Shown here: positions 25,758-33,907 of the stretch, in pieces
Layout of the letters: the number at the start of each line of letters is the position of its first letter
Position numbering within the stretch: the stretch's first letter is position 1
Made by a program: the position numbers and the translations under genes
DNA from: an uncultured Bacilli bacterium
GTDB lineage: Bacteria > Bacillota_I > Bacilli_A > RF39 > UBA660
Direction of reading: 5' to 3'
DNA length: 57,571 nt
Assembly: GCA_910587745.1 (NCBI GenBank)
Contig: CAJUNE010000003.1
Location: forward strand, 1 to 57,571
Notes under the pieces: generated by a model
The model's input: only the letters and a program-made list of their open reading frames with translations
Told to the model about the DNA's origin: nothing
The model's database searches: none

Positions 25758-27030
25758 AAATTTTTTCTAATCCTCCCATGTAAGGTCTTAGAGCTTCTGG
25801 TATCAAAACACTACCATCTTCTTGATAATTGTTCTCTAAGAAAGCTATTAAACCACGAGGTGTTGCCAAAACTGTATTGTTTAAAGTTGTAACGTAGTAA
25901 TTTCCTTTTTCACCTTTAGCTCTAATACCTAAACGTCTAGCTTGCGCTTCACCAAGTATAGAGCAAGAACCGACTTCAAAATATTTTTGTTGACGAGGAC
26001 TCCAAGCTTCAACATCACAAGATTTAACTTTTAAATCCGCAAGATCTCCACTACAACATTCTAAAGTACGAACAGGTATATCTAAACTTCTAAAAAATTC
26101 CACAGTAAATTGCCACATTTTATTATACCAATCCATTCCCTCTTCTGACTTACATAATACAACCATTTCTTGTTTTTCAAATTGATGAACTCTATATAGC
26201 CCACGTTCTTCTAAGCCATGTGCTCCAACTTCTTTTCTAAAACAAGGAGAATATGAAGTTAAAGTTATAGGAAGTTCTGTTTCCTTAACAATTTGATCTT
26301 TAAATTTACCTATCATAGAATGCTCACTAGTACCAATTAAGAATAAATCTTCTCCTTCAATTTTATACATCATCGCATCCATTTCTGCAAAAGACATAAC
26401 TCCTGTTACAACATCACTTCTAATCATAAAAGGCGGTACACAATAAATAAAACCTTTATTAATCATAAAATCTCTTGCATAGCTAAGCATTGCACTATGA
26501 AGTCTGGCAATATCACCCATTAAATAATAAAAACCATTACCACTAGTTCTACCAGCACTTTCTTTATCTAAACCATTTAATTTTTCACATATTTCAGCAT
26601 GATAAGGAATTTCATAATTTGGTACTATAGGATCTCCAAACTTTTCTATTTCTACATTTTCATTATCGTCTTTACCAATAGGCACACTATCGTCAATAAT
26701 TTGTGGAATAACCATCATTTTCTTCTTTATTTCTTCACTTAAAGTTTCTTCTAAAACTTCTAGTTCTGCAATTTTAGTATCCATATTAGCTATTTCTACT
26801 TTAAGAGCATTTGCTTCTTCAATTTTTTTATCGCGCATTAAAGAACCAATTTCATTACTTTTTTTATTTTTATCAGCTCTAATATTATCCGCTTCAGCTT
26901 TTGCTTCTCTAAATTTTATATCAAGATCATAAACTTCATCTACTAAAGAAAGTTTATCATCTTGAAATTTCTTTTTAATATTTTCCTTTACTAATTCTTT
27001 GTTTTCTCTAATTAATTTAATATCTATCAT
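25741..27030 (-). CDS. serS: Seryl-tRNA synthetase
   Basis: Charges tRNA-Ser, class II synthetase, 429 residues. N-terminal coiled-coil arm (about 30-105), then class II motif 2 CFRKEVGAHGLEERGLYRVH, with QFEKQEMV following, and motif 3 ending NTVLATPRGLIAFLENNYQ. All essential motifs are present. It overlaps the end of the HD-domain gene by four bases and is co-transcribed with it from the T-box leader. Confidence 0.97.
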   Translation of the reverse strand: MIDIKLIRENKELVKENIKKKFQDDKLSLVDEVYDLDIKFREAKAEADNIRADKNKKSNEIGSLMRDKKIEEANALKVEIANMDTKIAELEVLEETLSEEIKKKMMVIPQIIDDSVPIGKDDNENVEIEKFGDPIVPNYEIPYHAEICEKLNGLDKESAGRTSGNGFYYLMGDIARLHSAMLSYARDFMINKGFIYCVPPFMIRSDVVTGVMSFAEMDAMMYKIEGEDLFLIGTSEHSMIGKFKDQIVKETELPITLTSYSPCFRKEVGAHGLEERGLYRVHQFEKQEMVVLCKSEEGMDWYNKMWQFTVEFFRSLDIPVRTLECCSGDLADLKVKSCDVEAWSPRQQKYFEVGSCSILGEAQARRLGIRAKGEKGNYYVTTLNNTVLATPRGLIAFLENNYQEDGSVLIPEALRPYMGGLEKILPKKN

Positions 27031-27521
27031 TTTAAAATCCTTCTTTCTAAATCTTCAATTAATTTTATATAAGCTTTAATATACTTATTTCTAATTCTGT
27101 CAAAATTAGTTTTATCTAATTCTTCAAATCTATTCAAATTCATATTATCCAGTAAATCAGCTATTTTTACTTTTTTAGCAAGTATATTATTACTTTTAAT
27201 TAATCTATCAATATATTTATCATAATCTCCTAAGTCGTTAGTTAAAAGCTGTAATGTCGAAATTATATCTTTGCTAAAACCCAAAGCAATTAAATCATCA
27301 AAAGTAAAACTTGTATCTTCAATAATATCATGAAGTAAAGCCACACACTTACCTTTATCATCCTTAAAACTTTCCGAGACATTATTTAAATGTCTTATAT
27401 AAGGATCTCCAGCCTTATCTTTTTTATCCTTAAAAACTATTAAAGTTAGCATATTAGCTTTTGCTAACTCATCTAATCCTTGTAAATGAATAATTTTAGC
27501 TACATTTAGATAACTATCCAT
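27027..27521 (-). CDS. HD-domain protein related to (p)ppGpp hydrolases
   Basis: 164 residues with the metal-binding HD pattern: His44 (YIRHLNN), His64-Asp65 with Glu68-Asp69 (ALLHDIIEDTSF), and an Asp in KVKIADLLDN. This matches the HD half of RelA/SpoT and of the small alarmone hydrolases (MESH1-like); no synthetase domain is present. A (p)ppGpp-hydrolase role is inferred from fold only. It is the first gene after the T-box leader and overlaps serS by four bases, with AGGAGG before the ATG. Confidence 0.8.
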   Translation of the reverse strand: MDSYLNVAKIIHLQGLDELAKANMLTLIVFKDKKDKAGDPYIRHLNNVSESFKDDKGKCVALLHDIIEDTSFTFDDLIALGFSKDIISTLQLLTNDLGDYDKYIDRLIKSNNILAKKVKIADLLDNMNLNRFEELDKTNFDRIRNKYIKAYIKLIEDLERRILK

Positions 27522-27534
27522 ATAATTCCTCCTA

Positions 27535-27732
27535 AAAATAAAACCACAAAACTTGCAAGGAGCAAATTCTGCGGTACCATCCTTTATATTACTCTAATTC
27601 TTAACGCGAATGAAACGGGAATAATTAGTTCCACTAAAGAGTAGATTTCTTATATATTTTTAGTTTATTTTCACCAACCATAAACTCTCTGCAAAAAAAT
27701 TATATAATACTTATCTCTTTTAAGCTTTGCTC
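27535..27732 (-). promoter_or_regulatory. T-box leader, apparent Ser specifier
   Basis: Read on the minus strand: stem I starts GCAGAGAG with GGTTGGTGAAAA, then the specifier loop AGAAATCTACTC where UCU (27643-27645) followed by A fits a Ser codon; the T-box core AAAGGATGGTACCGCAG follows, then the terminator hairpin ACCGCAGAATTTGC/GCAAGTTTTGTGGT (27543-27575, 14 bp with G-T pairs) and a T-rich tail. The regulated genes are the HD protein and serS. Uncharged tRNA-Ser would favour antitermination. The specifier is read by eye. Confidence 0.88.
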
Positions 27733-27736
27733 TTAT

Positions 27737-27765
27737 AATATATCACAATTTAATTATTTAAACAA
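27737..27765 (-). promoter_or_regulatory. Promoter of the T-box operon
   Basis: TTGTTT (27760-27765), 17 bases, TATATT (27737-27742) with an upstream TG, on the minus strand. Confidence 0.65.
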
Positions 27766-27870
27766 GTATTTTATATTCCATTTATTTAAGATAGTTAAAG
27801 TATATTATATTTTTCGTAATGATTGAGCCTTTAATATTTTTGTACTTTTAAAATAAATAAAAAGAGAAAA

Positions 27871-28296
27871 CTACTTCATACTTTCTAAAATAGCTTTCTC
27901 TATGCCTCTAAATGGTAGAGTTGCACACGTTTTTCTATTCCCTTGTTTATATATATCATTATATACTATAGCTTCATTTAAAACTTCAGCATTAAAATCA
28001 TTTCCATCAGTCATATTATAAAATTCTTTTATATATTTTAGCGCTTCATTTTTGGTTTTGCCTATTAAATTATTAATCATAATTGAAGTAGCTGATATAG
28101 ATATCGCACAAGCTTCTCCTTCAAATGTAATATCTTCGATTCTATCATCTTTAAATTTCACATAAATATCTATATTATCTATGCAAGAAGAATTAGCTGT
28201 GTTTGTTTTTTTATAAGATTCTTCATCACTTCTTTTTCTATTTGTTGGGTGCATATAGTTTTCCATAATAATTTCTCTTTTTGTTTCTTGATCCAT
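27871..28296 (-). CDS. sufU: Iron-sulfur/sulfur-relay scaffold SufU
   Basis: About 141 residues with the SufU zinc/cysteine set: SSCIDNIDIYVKFKDDRI, GEACAISISATSIM, and RKTCATLPFRGIEKAIL. In Bacilli SufU takes sulfur from SufS. The stop is separated from the next transcription unit (the serS T-box) by about 90 bases without a clear terminator. Last gene of sufC-D-S-U; one base separates it from sufS. Confidence 0.93.
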   Translation of the reverse strand: MDQETKREIIMENYMHPTNRKRSDEESYKKTNTANSSCIDNIDIYVKFKDDRIEDITFEGEACAISISATSIMINNLIGKTKNEALKYIKEFYNMTDGNDFNAEVLNEAIVYNDIYKQGNRKTCATLPFRGIEKAILESMK

Positions 28297-29502
28297 TTAT
28301 ATCATCTCTTTTACTATTTTATCATAATCACTTAAAAGTTCTACTAAATTGTCTATTTCCTCAAATGTATTATAAAAATACAAACTAACTCTAACCGTAT
28401 TTGTAACACCTACACTAGATTTCAATATTTTAGCACAATGATTACCTGCTCTAACACAAATATTATATTTATTTAAATAGTAAGCAACATCCTGACTAAA
28501 TACTTTATCTACATTAAAAGCTACAATTCCACTATCACTTTCAATATTTATAACATCAATATACGGAATATGAATTAATTTATCTATTAAATATTTTCTT
28601 AAAGAATGTTCTTGCTCGCCAATTTTATCATAACCAATATTTTCAATATATTTAATAGCCTCCGCGAGACCTATAACACCAGCTATATTTTGAGTACCAG
28701 CTTCCAATCTTGTTGGTAAAGGCTTATAATAAGTTTCATCGGGACTATCAAAAGATTCATTCATTCCGCCACCTAAATTTATAGGCTCTAAATGTCCCAA
28801 CAACTCTTTTTTACCATATAAAACCCCAACCCCTGTTGGTCCACACATCTTATGAGCCGAAAAAGCTAAAAAGTCTATGTCCAAATCTTGAACATCCGTT
28901 TTCATATGAGGGACCATTTGAGCCCCATCTAAAACAACAAAGATATTATTAACGTGTGCATACTTTGTAATCTCTTTTATAGGTCTTGCATCTCCTATAA
29001 CATTTGTAACTCCGGCTATAGATATTACTTTGGTTCTAGAAGTTATAGCTTTTTTAACATTATCCATTGTTACATAATAATTATCATCAAGTGGAATATA
29101 ATTTACAACAATACCTATTTTTTTCACTAAATTAAACCAAGGCAAAACATTAGATGCATGCTCGCTTGTTGTAATTAGCACTTCATCTCCAGCCTCTAAA
29201 AGATTTTCAAAGAATCCTTTAACAATCCAATTTAAACCTTCTGTAGCACCAGAAGTAAATACTATTTCTTCTAAAGATTTAGCATTAATAAAATTCTTAA
29301 CTATTTCTCTAGTATTTTCATAAGCTTGATCTACTTTAAATGATAAATCATAATCTCCTCTATGAGCATTAGCAGAATAATTCGTATAATAATCGTTCAT
29401 TGCCTCAATAACACTTTTAGGTTTTAAACTAGTCGCACTATTATCAAGATAAATAATATCTTGCGTTAATAATGGAAAATCTTCTCTATTCAAGTATATC
29501 AC
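28297..29502 (-). CDS. sufS: Cysteine desulfurase SufS
   Basis: PLP enzyme that moves sulfur from cysteine, class II NifS type, 401 residues. Pyridoxal lysine in FLAFSAHKMCGPTGVGVLYG, catalytic Cys in VRAGNHCAKI, and the N-terminal YLDNSATSLKPKSV with ANAHRGDYDLS. The two overlap sufD by 17 bases at the start. Standard length and motifs. Confidence 0.96.
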   Translation of the reverse strand: MIYLNREDFPLLTQDIIYLDNSATSLKPKSVIEAMNDYYTNYSANAHRGDYDLSFKVDQAYENTREIVKNFINAKSLEEIVFTSGATEGLNWIVKGFFENLLEAGDEVLITTSEHASNVLPWFNLVKKIGIVVNYIPLDDNYYVTMDNVKKAITSRTKVISIAGVTNVIGDARPIKEITKYAHVNNIFVVLDGAQMVPHMKTDVQDLDIDFLAFSAHKMCGPTGVGVLYGKKELLGHLEPINLGGGMNESFDSPDETYYKPLPTRLEAGTQNIAGVIGLAEAIKYIENIGYDKIGEQEHSLRKYLIDKLIHIPYIDVINIESDSGIVAFNVDKVFSQDVAYYLNKYNICVRAGNHCAKILKSSVGVTNTVRVSLYFYNTFEEIDNLVELLSDYDKIVKEMI

Positions 29503-30160
29503 CTCCTAAATTTAAAAATTCTAATTCTATATTTTTCATATTATGTTTTAAGAAACTATTCGTAAGCATCTTCTGAGCATTATCTTTATCAAGACCCAAA
29601 CTTTCTAAATAAAATAATTCCTCTTTATTAAAACTACCAATTGTAACCAAATGATTAGCACTAACTTCATTAGTATCTATTTTCATAACTGGACTAATTT
29701 TAATTGTATCATTTTCATTTTTAATAAGACCTTTTAAATTCTCAATAAGCTCATTATCTTTAGTATCCTTTTTTACATAGCCATTACATATTATATCAAG
29801 ATTACTATCATTATCTATATTCATACCTCTAATATCTAATATTGCTTTGCTACTATTCCCTAACATATTTATATTGACTGTAACTTTGTTTTTATTATTA
29901 TTTAAGATAAGCATATTTAAATTTAATTTAACATTATTTAAAAGTGAAAAGCTGATATTATAATCACATCCACTTTTTTTGATAAGATATAAATCCAAAT
30001 TGCTATTATCTTCTAATTCTATATTAAATTCTTTATTAATATTGTTAATATCATGTAATATAACATTTCCTTCTATATTTATAACTACATTTTTATTTAA
30101 TTCTAAGTTGTACTCACCAGAAGTTATTTTTTTATCCTCTACCACTAATAGTTTATTCAT
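29486..30160 (-). CDS. sufD: Short SufD-like FeS assembly protein
   Basis: About 224 residues, roughly half of the usual SufD (about 430). The C-terminal part is recognisable: PVMKIDTNEVSANHLVTIGS, then ELFYLESLGLDKDNAQKMLT, the core of the SufB/SufD beta-helix. The N-terminal half is a low-complexity, Asn-rich beta region. The ATG at 30160 overlaps the sufC end. It may be a reduced SufBD-like scaffold. No SufB gene is in the window. Confidence 0.75.
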   Translation of the reverse strand: MNKLLVVEDKKITSGEYNLELNKNVVINIEGNVILHDINNINKEFNIELEDNSNLDLYLIKKSGCDYNISFSLLNNVKLNLNMLILNNNKNKVTVNINMLGNSSKAILDIRGMNIDNDSNLDIICNGYVKKDTKDNELIENLKGLIKNENDTIKISPVMKIDTNEVSANHLVTIGSFNKEELFYLESLGLDKDNAQKMLTNSFLKHNMKNIELEFLNLGGDILE

Positions 30161-30905
30161 GATTTTCACTACCTGCAATAGCATTTGACCTAAAACCATG
30201 TTTTTCTATTAAACTAACAAGATCTTTACTTCCAGTTTTAATAATTTTACCATCATTTATAATTGAAACTTTATAATCATCAAAATATTTTAAAATATCA
30301 GCATGATGGGTAACTATAAGCATAGTAGGATGATACATATCATAATATTTTTTTAAAAGTTCACCTACCACTTTCATGGCATCAACATCTAGACCCGAAT
30401 CAATTTCATCTAAAATAATAAATTTTGGCTCTAGCATAAATAAATGTAGCAGTTCATTTTTCTTTTTTTCTCCACCACTCATATTAAAATTAATATCACG
30501 ATGCATAAATTCTTTTGGAAGTCCAACTAATTTACATACTTCTGTTAACTTTTTTTGGAATGCAAACACATCTACTTTTTTTCCGTTTATTTCGCCAATA
30601 ATACTTCTAAGTAACTCCGCATTAGTAATCCCTTCAATTTCTGTAGGATTCTGTCCTAACAAAAAAAAGCCTAATCTTCCTATTTCTGTAGGAGTTAAAT
30701 CATTTAAAAGTTTGCCATTACTCTTTATTACACCACTTATGATTTCGTAATCTGGATGATGCATCAAAGCTTTACATATTGTACTTTTCCCAGTTCCATT
30801 AGGTCCCATTAAAACCATAATTTCCCCGTTATCTATATTTAAATTAAAGTCATTTAAAATTTCTTTTTCTTGAGCTTTAACAACTAAATTTTTAATTTCA
30901 AGCAT
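30153..30905 (-). CDS. sufC: FeS assembly ATPase SufC
   Basis: ABC-type ATPase of the Suf system, 250 residues: Walker A GPNGTGKSTICKALM, signature NMSGGEKKKNELLHLFML, Walker B FIILDEIDSGLDVDAM, and H-loop IVTHHADILKYF. Works with SufB/SufD. GAGGAGGTG precedes the ATG. First gene of sufC-D-S-U. Confidence 0.96.
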   Translation of the reverse strand: MLEIKNLVVKAQEKEILNDFNLNIDNGEIMVLMGPNGTGKSTICKALMHHPDYEIISGVIKSNGKLLNDLTPTEIGRLGFFLLGQNPTEIEGITNAELLRSIIGEINGKKVDVFAFQKKLTEVCKLVGLPKEFMHRDINFNMSGGEKKKNELLHLFMLEPKFIILDEIDSGLDVDAMKVVGELLKKYYDMYHPTMLIVTHHADILKYFDDYKVSIINDGKIIKTGSKDLVSLIEKHGFRSNAIAGSENHE

Positions 30906-30960
30906 AACTTCTTCACCTCCTCTATTTTACCATATTATCACTTAATTTAAAACTCAAAAA

Positions 30961-30997
30961 TAAAACAAGAATTCTATTTTAATTCTTGTTTTTTCTT
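30961..30997 (-). terminator. Terminator between the 282-aa gene and sufC
   Basis: 12-bp stem AAAACAAGAATT/AATTCTTGTTTT with a T-rich minus-strand tail; overlaps the end of the 282-residue ORF. Confidence 0.8.
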
Positions 30998-31822
30998 TTC
31001 TAAAAATAAAATAGCTTGATTTACATCAACATTAGCATTATTTTCACTATTAAATCCTGTTATTGTATAAACTCCATCTTTTAACACTACAACTACAGGA
31101 TTTATATCACTTTCTTGATTAATTCTACCCAACTGATAACTGCAAACTAAACCATTTAATAAAGATACTTCATCCAGTTTAATCCCTTTCTTGCTATAAT
31201 CTTCAAAATCAGACATTTTTTGCCAAACGCTAATTACAGTTCTACATTCACTTCTATCAAATGTACTTTGATATTTTATAAAATCCCTTCGATAAAATTT
31301 AATAACATCTTTGATATCCATACTTTTATTAAACAAACACATATATTCTTGTTCTAAAATAAAAGGACACTCTATGGGAAGGTTCAAATAAAATACTTTA
31401 CCTGTATCTTTAAAATGGATTTCCAACTCCATATTATGATTAGAAAAACGTTCCACAAATATTCTATTTTTCAAAAAAATAATGTACTCAACTAGAGCAA
31501 GCTCATCTTGAGGATAAAAAGATTGTAAAGCAAATTGTAAAGACACTTCATTATTAAATAACCTAAACGTATCTCTTTCTAAAATTAAATTAAATATACC
31601 AGCTGGAGTTTTTATTAAAAATGTTGCTTCAGTAATTAAATTGTAATTTCCTCTTTTTGAAATAAGATCAATATCAAAAGTATTAATTTTAAAAATTTTT
31701 TTCAAAATAAAAGAAGCTGCTTTAAATACTCCTCCAAATTGTGTAGAGATTAAGTTAAATATACCACTGTTCATATGCTTCGCTATAGCAATATTCTTGT
31801 TTACTGTATAATATAAATTCAT
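30974..31822 (-). CDS. Hypothetical protein, 282 aa
   Basis: I do not recognise a family. The first 40 residues have a hydrophobic stretch (GIFNLISTQFGGVFKAASFI) that may associate with a membrane or a hydrophobic core, and the rest looks soluble with many beta-like strands. It has its own strong promoter and terminator. TAGGAG precedes the ATG. Single-gene unit. Confidence 0.6.
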   Translation of the reverse strand: MNLYYTVNKNIAIAKHMNSGIFNLISTQFGGVFKAASFILKKIFKINTFDIDLISKRGNYNLITEATFLIKTPAGIFNLILERDTFRLFNNEVSLQFALQSFYPQDELALVEYIIFLKNRIFVERFSNHNMELEIHFKDTGKVFYLNLPIECPFILEQEYMCLFNKSMDIKDVIKFYRRDFIKYQSTFDRSECRTVISVWQKMSDFEDYSKKGIKLDEVSLLNGLVCSYQLGRINQESDINPVVVVLKDGVYTITGFNSENNANVDVNQAILFLEKKKQELK

Positions 31823-31864
31823 TATTTGAAATCTCCTATCAATAGCATTCTAATGAATATCTAA

Positions 31865-31893
31865 ATTATACCCTCTAAATATTATAAAGTCAA
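31865..31893 (-). promoter_or_regulatory. Sigma-A promoter of the 282-aa gene
   Basis: TTGACT (31888-31893), 17-base spacer, TATAAT (31865-31870) on the minus strand. Confidence 0.78.
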
Positions 31894-31926
31894 ATAAAAA
31901 TATGTTACTTATTACCTTGTAACATA
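31894..31926 (-). terminator. Terminator of the 142-aa gene
   Basis: 11-bp stem AAATATGTTAC/GTAACATATTT with a T-rich minus-strand tail, overlapping the stop. Confidence 0.75.
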
Positions 31927-32327
31927 TTTAATAAATCAATTTTAAATTTATCTTTAGAAGCATTAGCTTTTGATATCATTATACCTTTATAAGTTGTAAG
32001 TTCACTCATATGACCTTCAAGTAATATTTCTGTTGGAGTAATAGTATCTAACATAACAGTTCCTTCTTTTTTATAAACTGTATAAAATAATTTTACTTCT
32101 CCATGAACAGCTGCAAACATCTTATCACTAGGTAACTTAAGTTCATATTTACTAGTGCCATCCTTTTTATTAGTACTAATAAGTTCTCCAACAAAATTAC
32201 CATTTCTAAGAGCAGGATAATAATCAAAATTTAATTTTTTAAAAGCTAACATATTATATTTTTTTAAAGCTCTCTCTAATTTTTTAAACTCATTTTCATT
32301 AATATAATCTAAAACATAACCCTTCAT
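31905..32327 (-). CDS. Hypothetical protein, ~140 aa, with operator-like promoter
   Basis: I do not recognise a family. A small basic soluble protein with beta-like repeats (FVGELISTNKKDGTSKYELK, MFAAVHGEVKLFYTVYKKEG) and a helical end; no membrane segment. The ATG at 32327 follows AGGGGG by eight bases; a TTG two codons earlier is too close. It is a single gene with a consensus promoter overlapped by a 29-bp dyad, so it is likely to be tightly regulated. Confidence 0.62.
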   Translation of the reverse strand: MKGYVLDYINENEFKKLERALKKYNMLAFKKLNFDYYPALRNGNFVGELISTNKKDGTSKYELKLPSDKMFAAVHGEVKLFYTVYKKEGTVMLDTITPTEILLEGHMSELTTYKGIMISKANASKDKFKIDLLNMLQGNK

Positions 32328-32358
32328 AATCAAAACCCCCTATTTCAATTACGAATAC

Positions 32359-32399
32359 ATTATAGCATATTTTAACACATTTGTCAAATTTGTGTTAAA
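32359..32399 (-). promoter_or_regulatory. Perfect consensus promoter overlapped by a dyad
   Basis: TTGACA (32382-32387), 17 bases, TATAAT (32359-32364). The inverted repeat TTTAACACA (32371-32379) and TGTGTTAAA (32391-32399), spaced by 11 bases, spans the -35 element. This is the geometry of a repressor site; the repressor is unknown. Confidence 0.75.
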
Positions 32400-32421
32400 A
32401 AATATTATTTTTCCAGAAAAA

Positions 32422-32685
32422 CTATTGACTTATCTTTAATTTTATAATAGTAACTCCTGGATTAAAAATATCTACCTTATAAGAATCAACATATTTATTA
32501 GATTTTAATACTTCATGAACTTTATTTTTTAAAATATCAGAACTTCTACCATGGATAATTCCTACATACTCTATTCCTAATTTAATGTTATCTTGAATAA
32601 AATCTTGAATTAGAAAAACCGAAGTATCTCTAGTTTCACCATGTAAGTTTAAAGTTGGTGACTTACTACTGAACATTTTGATCAT
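32422..32685 (-). CDS. Smr-domain protein
   Basis: 87 residues, stand-alone Smr (small MutS-related) domain: TLNLHGETRDTSVFLIQDF, VGIIHGRSSDILKNKVHEVL, then VTIIKLKIS. Stand-alone Smr proteins can have nuclease-like or RNA-cleaving activity and act at collided ribosomes; the role here is not shown. It overlaps the PfkB gene by 20 bases. Confidence 0.85.
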   Translation of the reverse strand: MIKMFSSKSPTLNLHGETRDTSVFLIQDFIQDNIKLGIEYVGIIHGRSSDILKNKVHEVLKSNKYVDSYKVDIFNPGVTIIKLKISQ

Positions 32686-33823
32686 TATTTGGGGTAACTA
32701 TTGGTATAGAAGAGCCAATGTTTTCATTACTTGAAGCAATCGGTACATTTTGAACTCCTACAGCCGGAATACTAGCTCCGCCTATTGAAAAAGTTGGAAT
32801 AGCTTCTAAATCTTTTGGATCAATAACCTTAAAAGTTGCAGCATCAGGAATATCTGGTAGTTTATCTTCTTCTTTAACCTCTTCTACTTTAGGAGCCTCC
32901 TCAATAACAACTTCCTTTTTAAATTTCTGATTATAATAGCTTATTACTTCTTTAAGCATTGGAATAGAAGGACTGCCTCCCATTTTATTAAGTGATAAAC
33001 CTGCAGCTATATTTGAATAAGTTATAGCTTTTTCCATATCAAAACCATTAGCCATACAATAAGCAAAAGCTCCATGGAAAATATCTCCAGCACCACTAGG
33101 GTCAACAACTTGTGTTTTTATTCCAGGCATAACTCTTATTTCTCCATTAACTATATACATAGCCCCCATATTTTCCAAAGTTACTATAATTTCATTATTA
33201 GGATATTTCTGCTTCAATTTTTTATAAACATTCACTAAACTAGCCGAATTATTATAATCAATTTTAAGCCCACTAACTGATTCTGCAAACCCCTTAGAGC
33301 AAACTATATATTTAACAAATTTACAAAGTTCTAACAAGTCTCGATTAACTCTCCCTGCATCAACAATACTTATCGCTCTTGGAAACTTATTTAAGGCATT
33401 TATTGTTGCACTATATTCTTTCCCATCTGAGAATATTACATCAGGATTAATAGAATAATCATACTTTTTCAAATTAGGTTGCGTATTACTAACTATATCA
33501 AATCTTGTTCTAGAGCCATTTTTTTTATTCACTAAAACAACTGATACAGGCGTTCCAACTTCATAAGAAACTTCAATAAGTTCTGTTTTTACCATTACTT
33601 GTTCTAACTCTTTTTTTAATTTTGTTCCATAATCATCAGAACCAATAACACCAGCAAAATAAGAAGTTTCTCCCCATTTCCCTAAAAGATAAGCAACATT
33701 AGCTGCTGTTCCTCCACCAGACTCGATTTTTTCATTTAATAAATACTTAGTTCCTTCTATCGGATATTCATCTATCGGACATGTTATATCATAGCTAGCT
33801 TTTCCAATATTTAATATTGTCAT
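32666..33823 (-). CDS. PfkB-family carbohydrate kinase with disordered C-terminal tail
   Basis: Ribokinase-like sugar or nucleoside kinase. Motifs: GGGTAANVAYLLGKWG, the anion-hole DPSGAGDIFHGAFAYCMANG with catalytic Asp, and the N-terminal ILNIGKASYDITCPIDEYPI. About 290 residues make the kinase; the last 95 residues are an acidic, then Pro/Ser/Ile-rich tail (VEEVKEEDKLPDIPDAATF, SIGGASIPAVGVQNVPIASS) without a recognised domain. Substrate unknown. ATG at 33823, AAGGGTG upstream. Confidence 0.85.
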   Translation of the reverse strand: MTILNIGKASYDITCPIDEYPIEGTKYLLNEKIESGGGTAANVAYLLGKWGETSYFAGVIGSDDYGTKLKKELEQVMVKTELIEVSYEVGTPVSVVLVNKKNGSRTRFDIVSNTQPNLKKYDYSINPDVIFSDGKEYSATINALNKFPRAISIVDAGRVNRDLLELCKFVKYIVCSKGFAESVSGLKIDYNNSASLVNVYKKLKQKYPNNEIIVTLENMGAMYIVNGEIRVMPGIKTQVVDPSGAGDIFHGAFAYCMANGFDMEKAITYSNIAAGLSLNKMGGSPSIPMLKEVISYYNQKFKKEVVIEEAPKVEEVKEEDKLPDIPDAATFKVIDPKDLEAIPTFSIGGASIPAVGVQNVPIASSNENIGSSIPIVTPNNDQNVQ

Positions 33824-33907
33824 AAGTATCACACCCTTTTACACTATAAATATAATATCATATTTATCAAAAAAAATAAAGATTATTAATCTTCATTTTA
33901 TTATTTT

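Noticed and set aside
30376..30750. Plus-strand ORF inside sufC
   Set aside because: Fully covered by sufC in the other strand with clear ATPase motifs.
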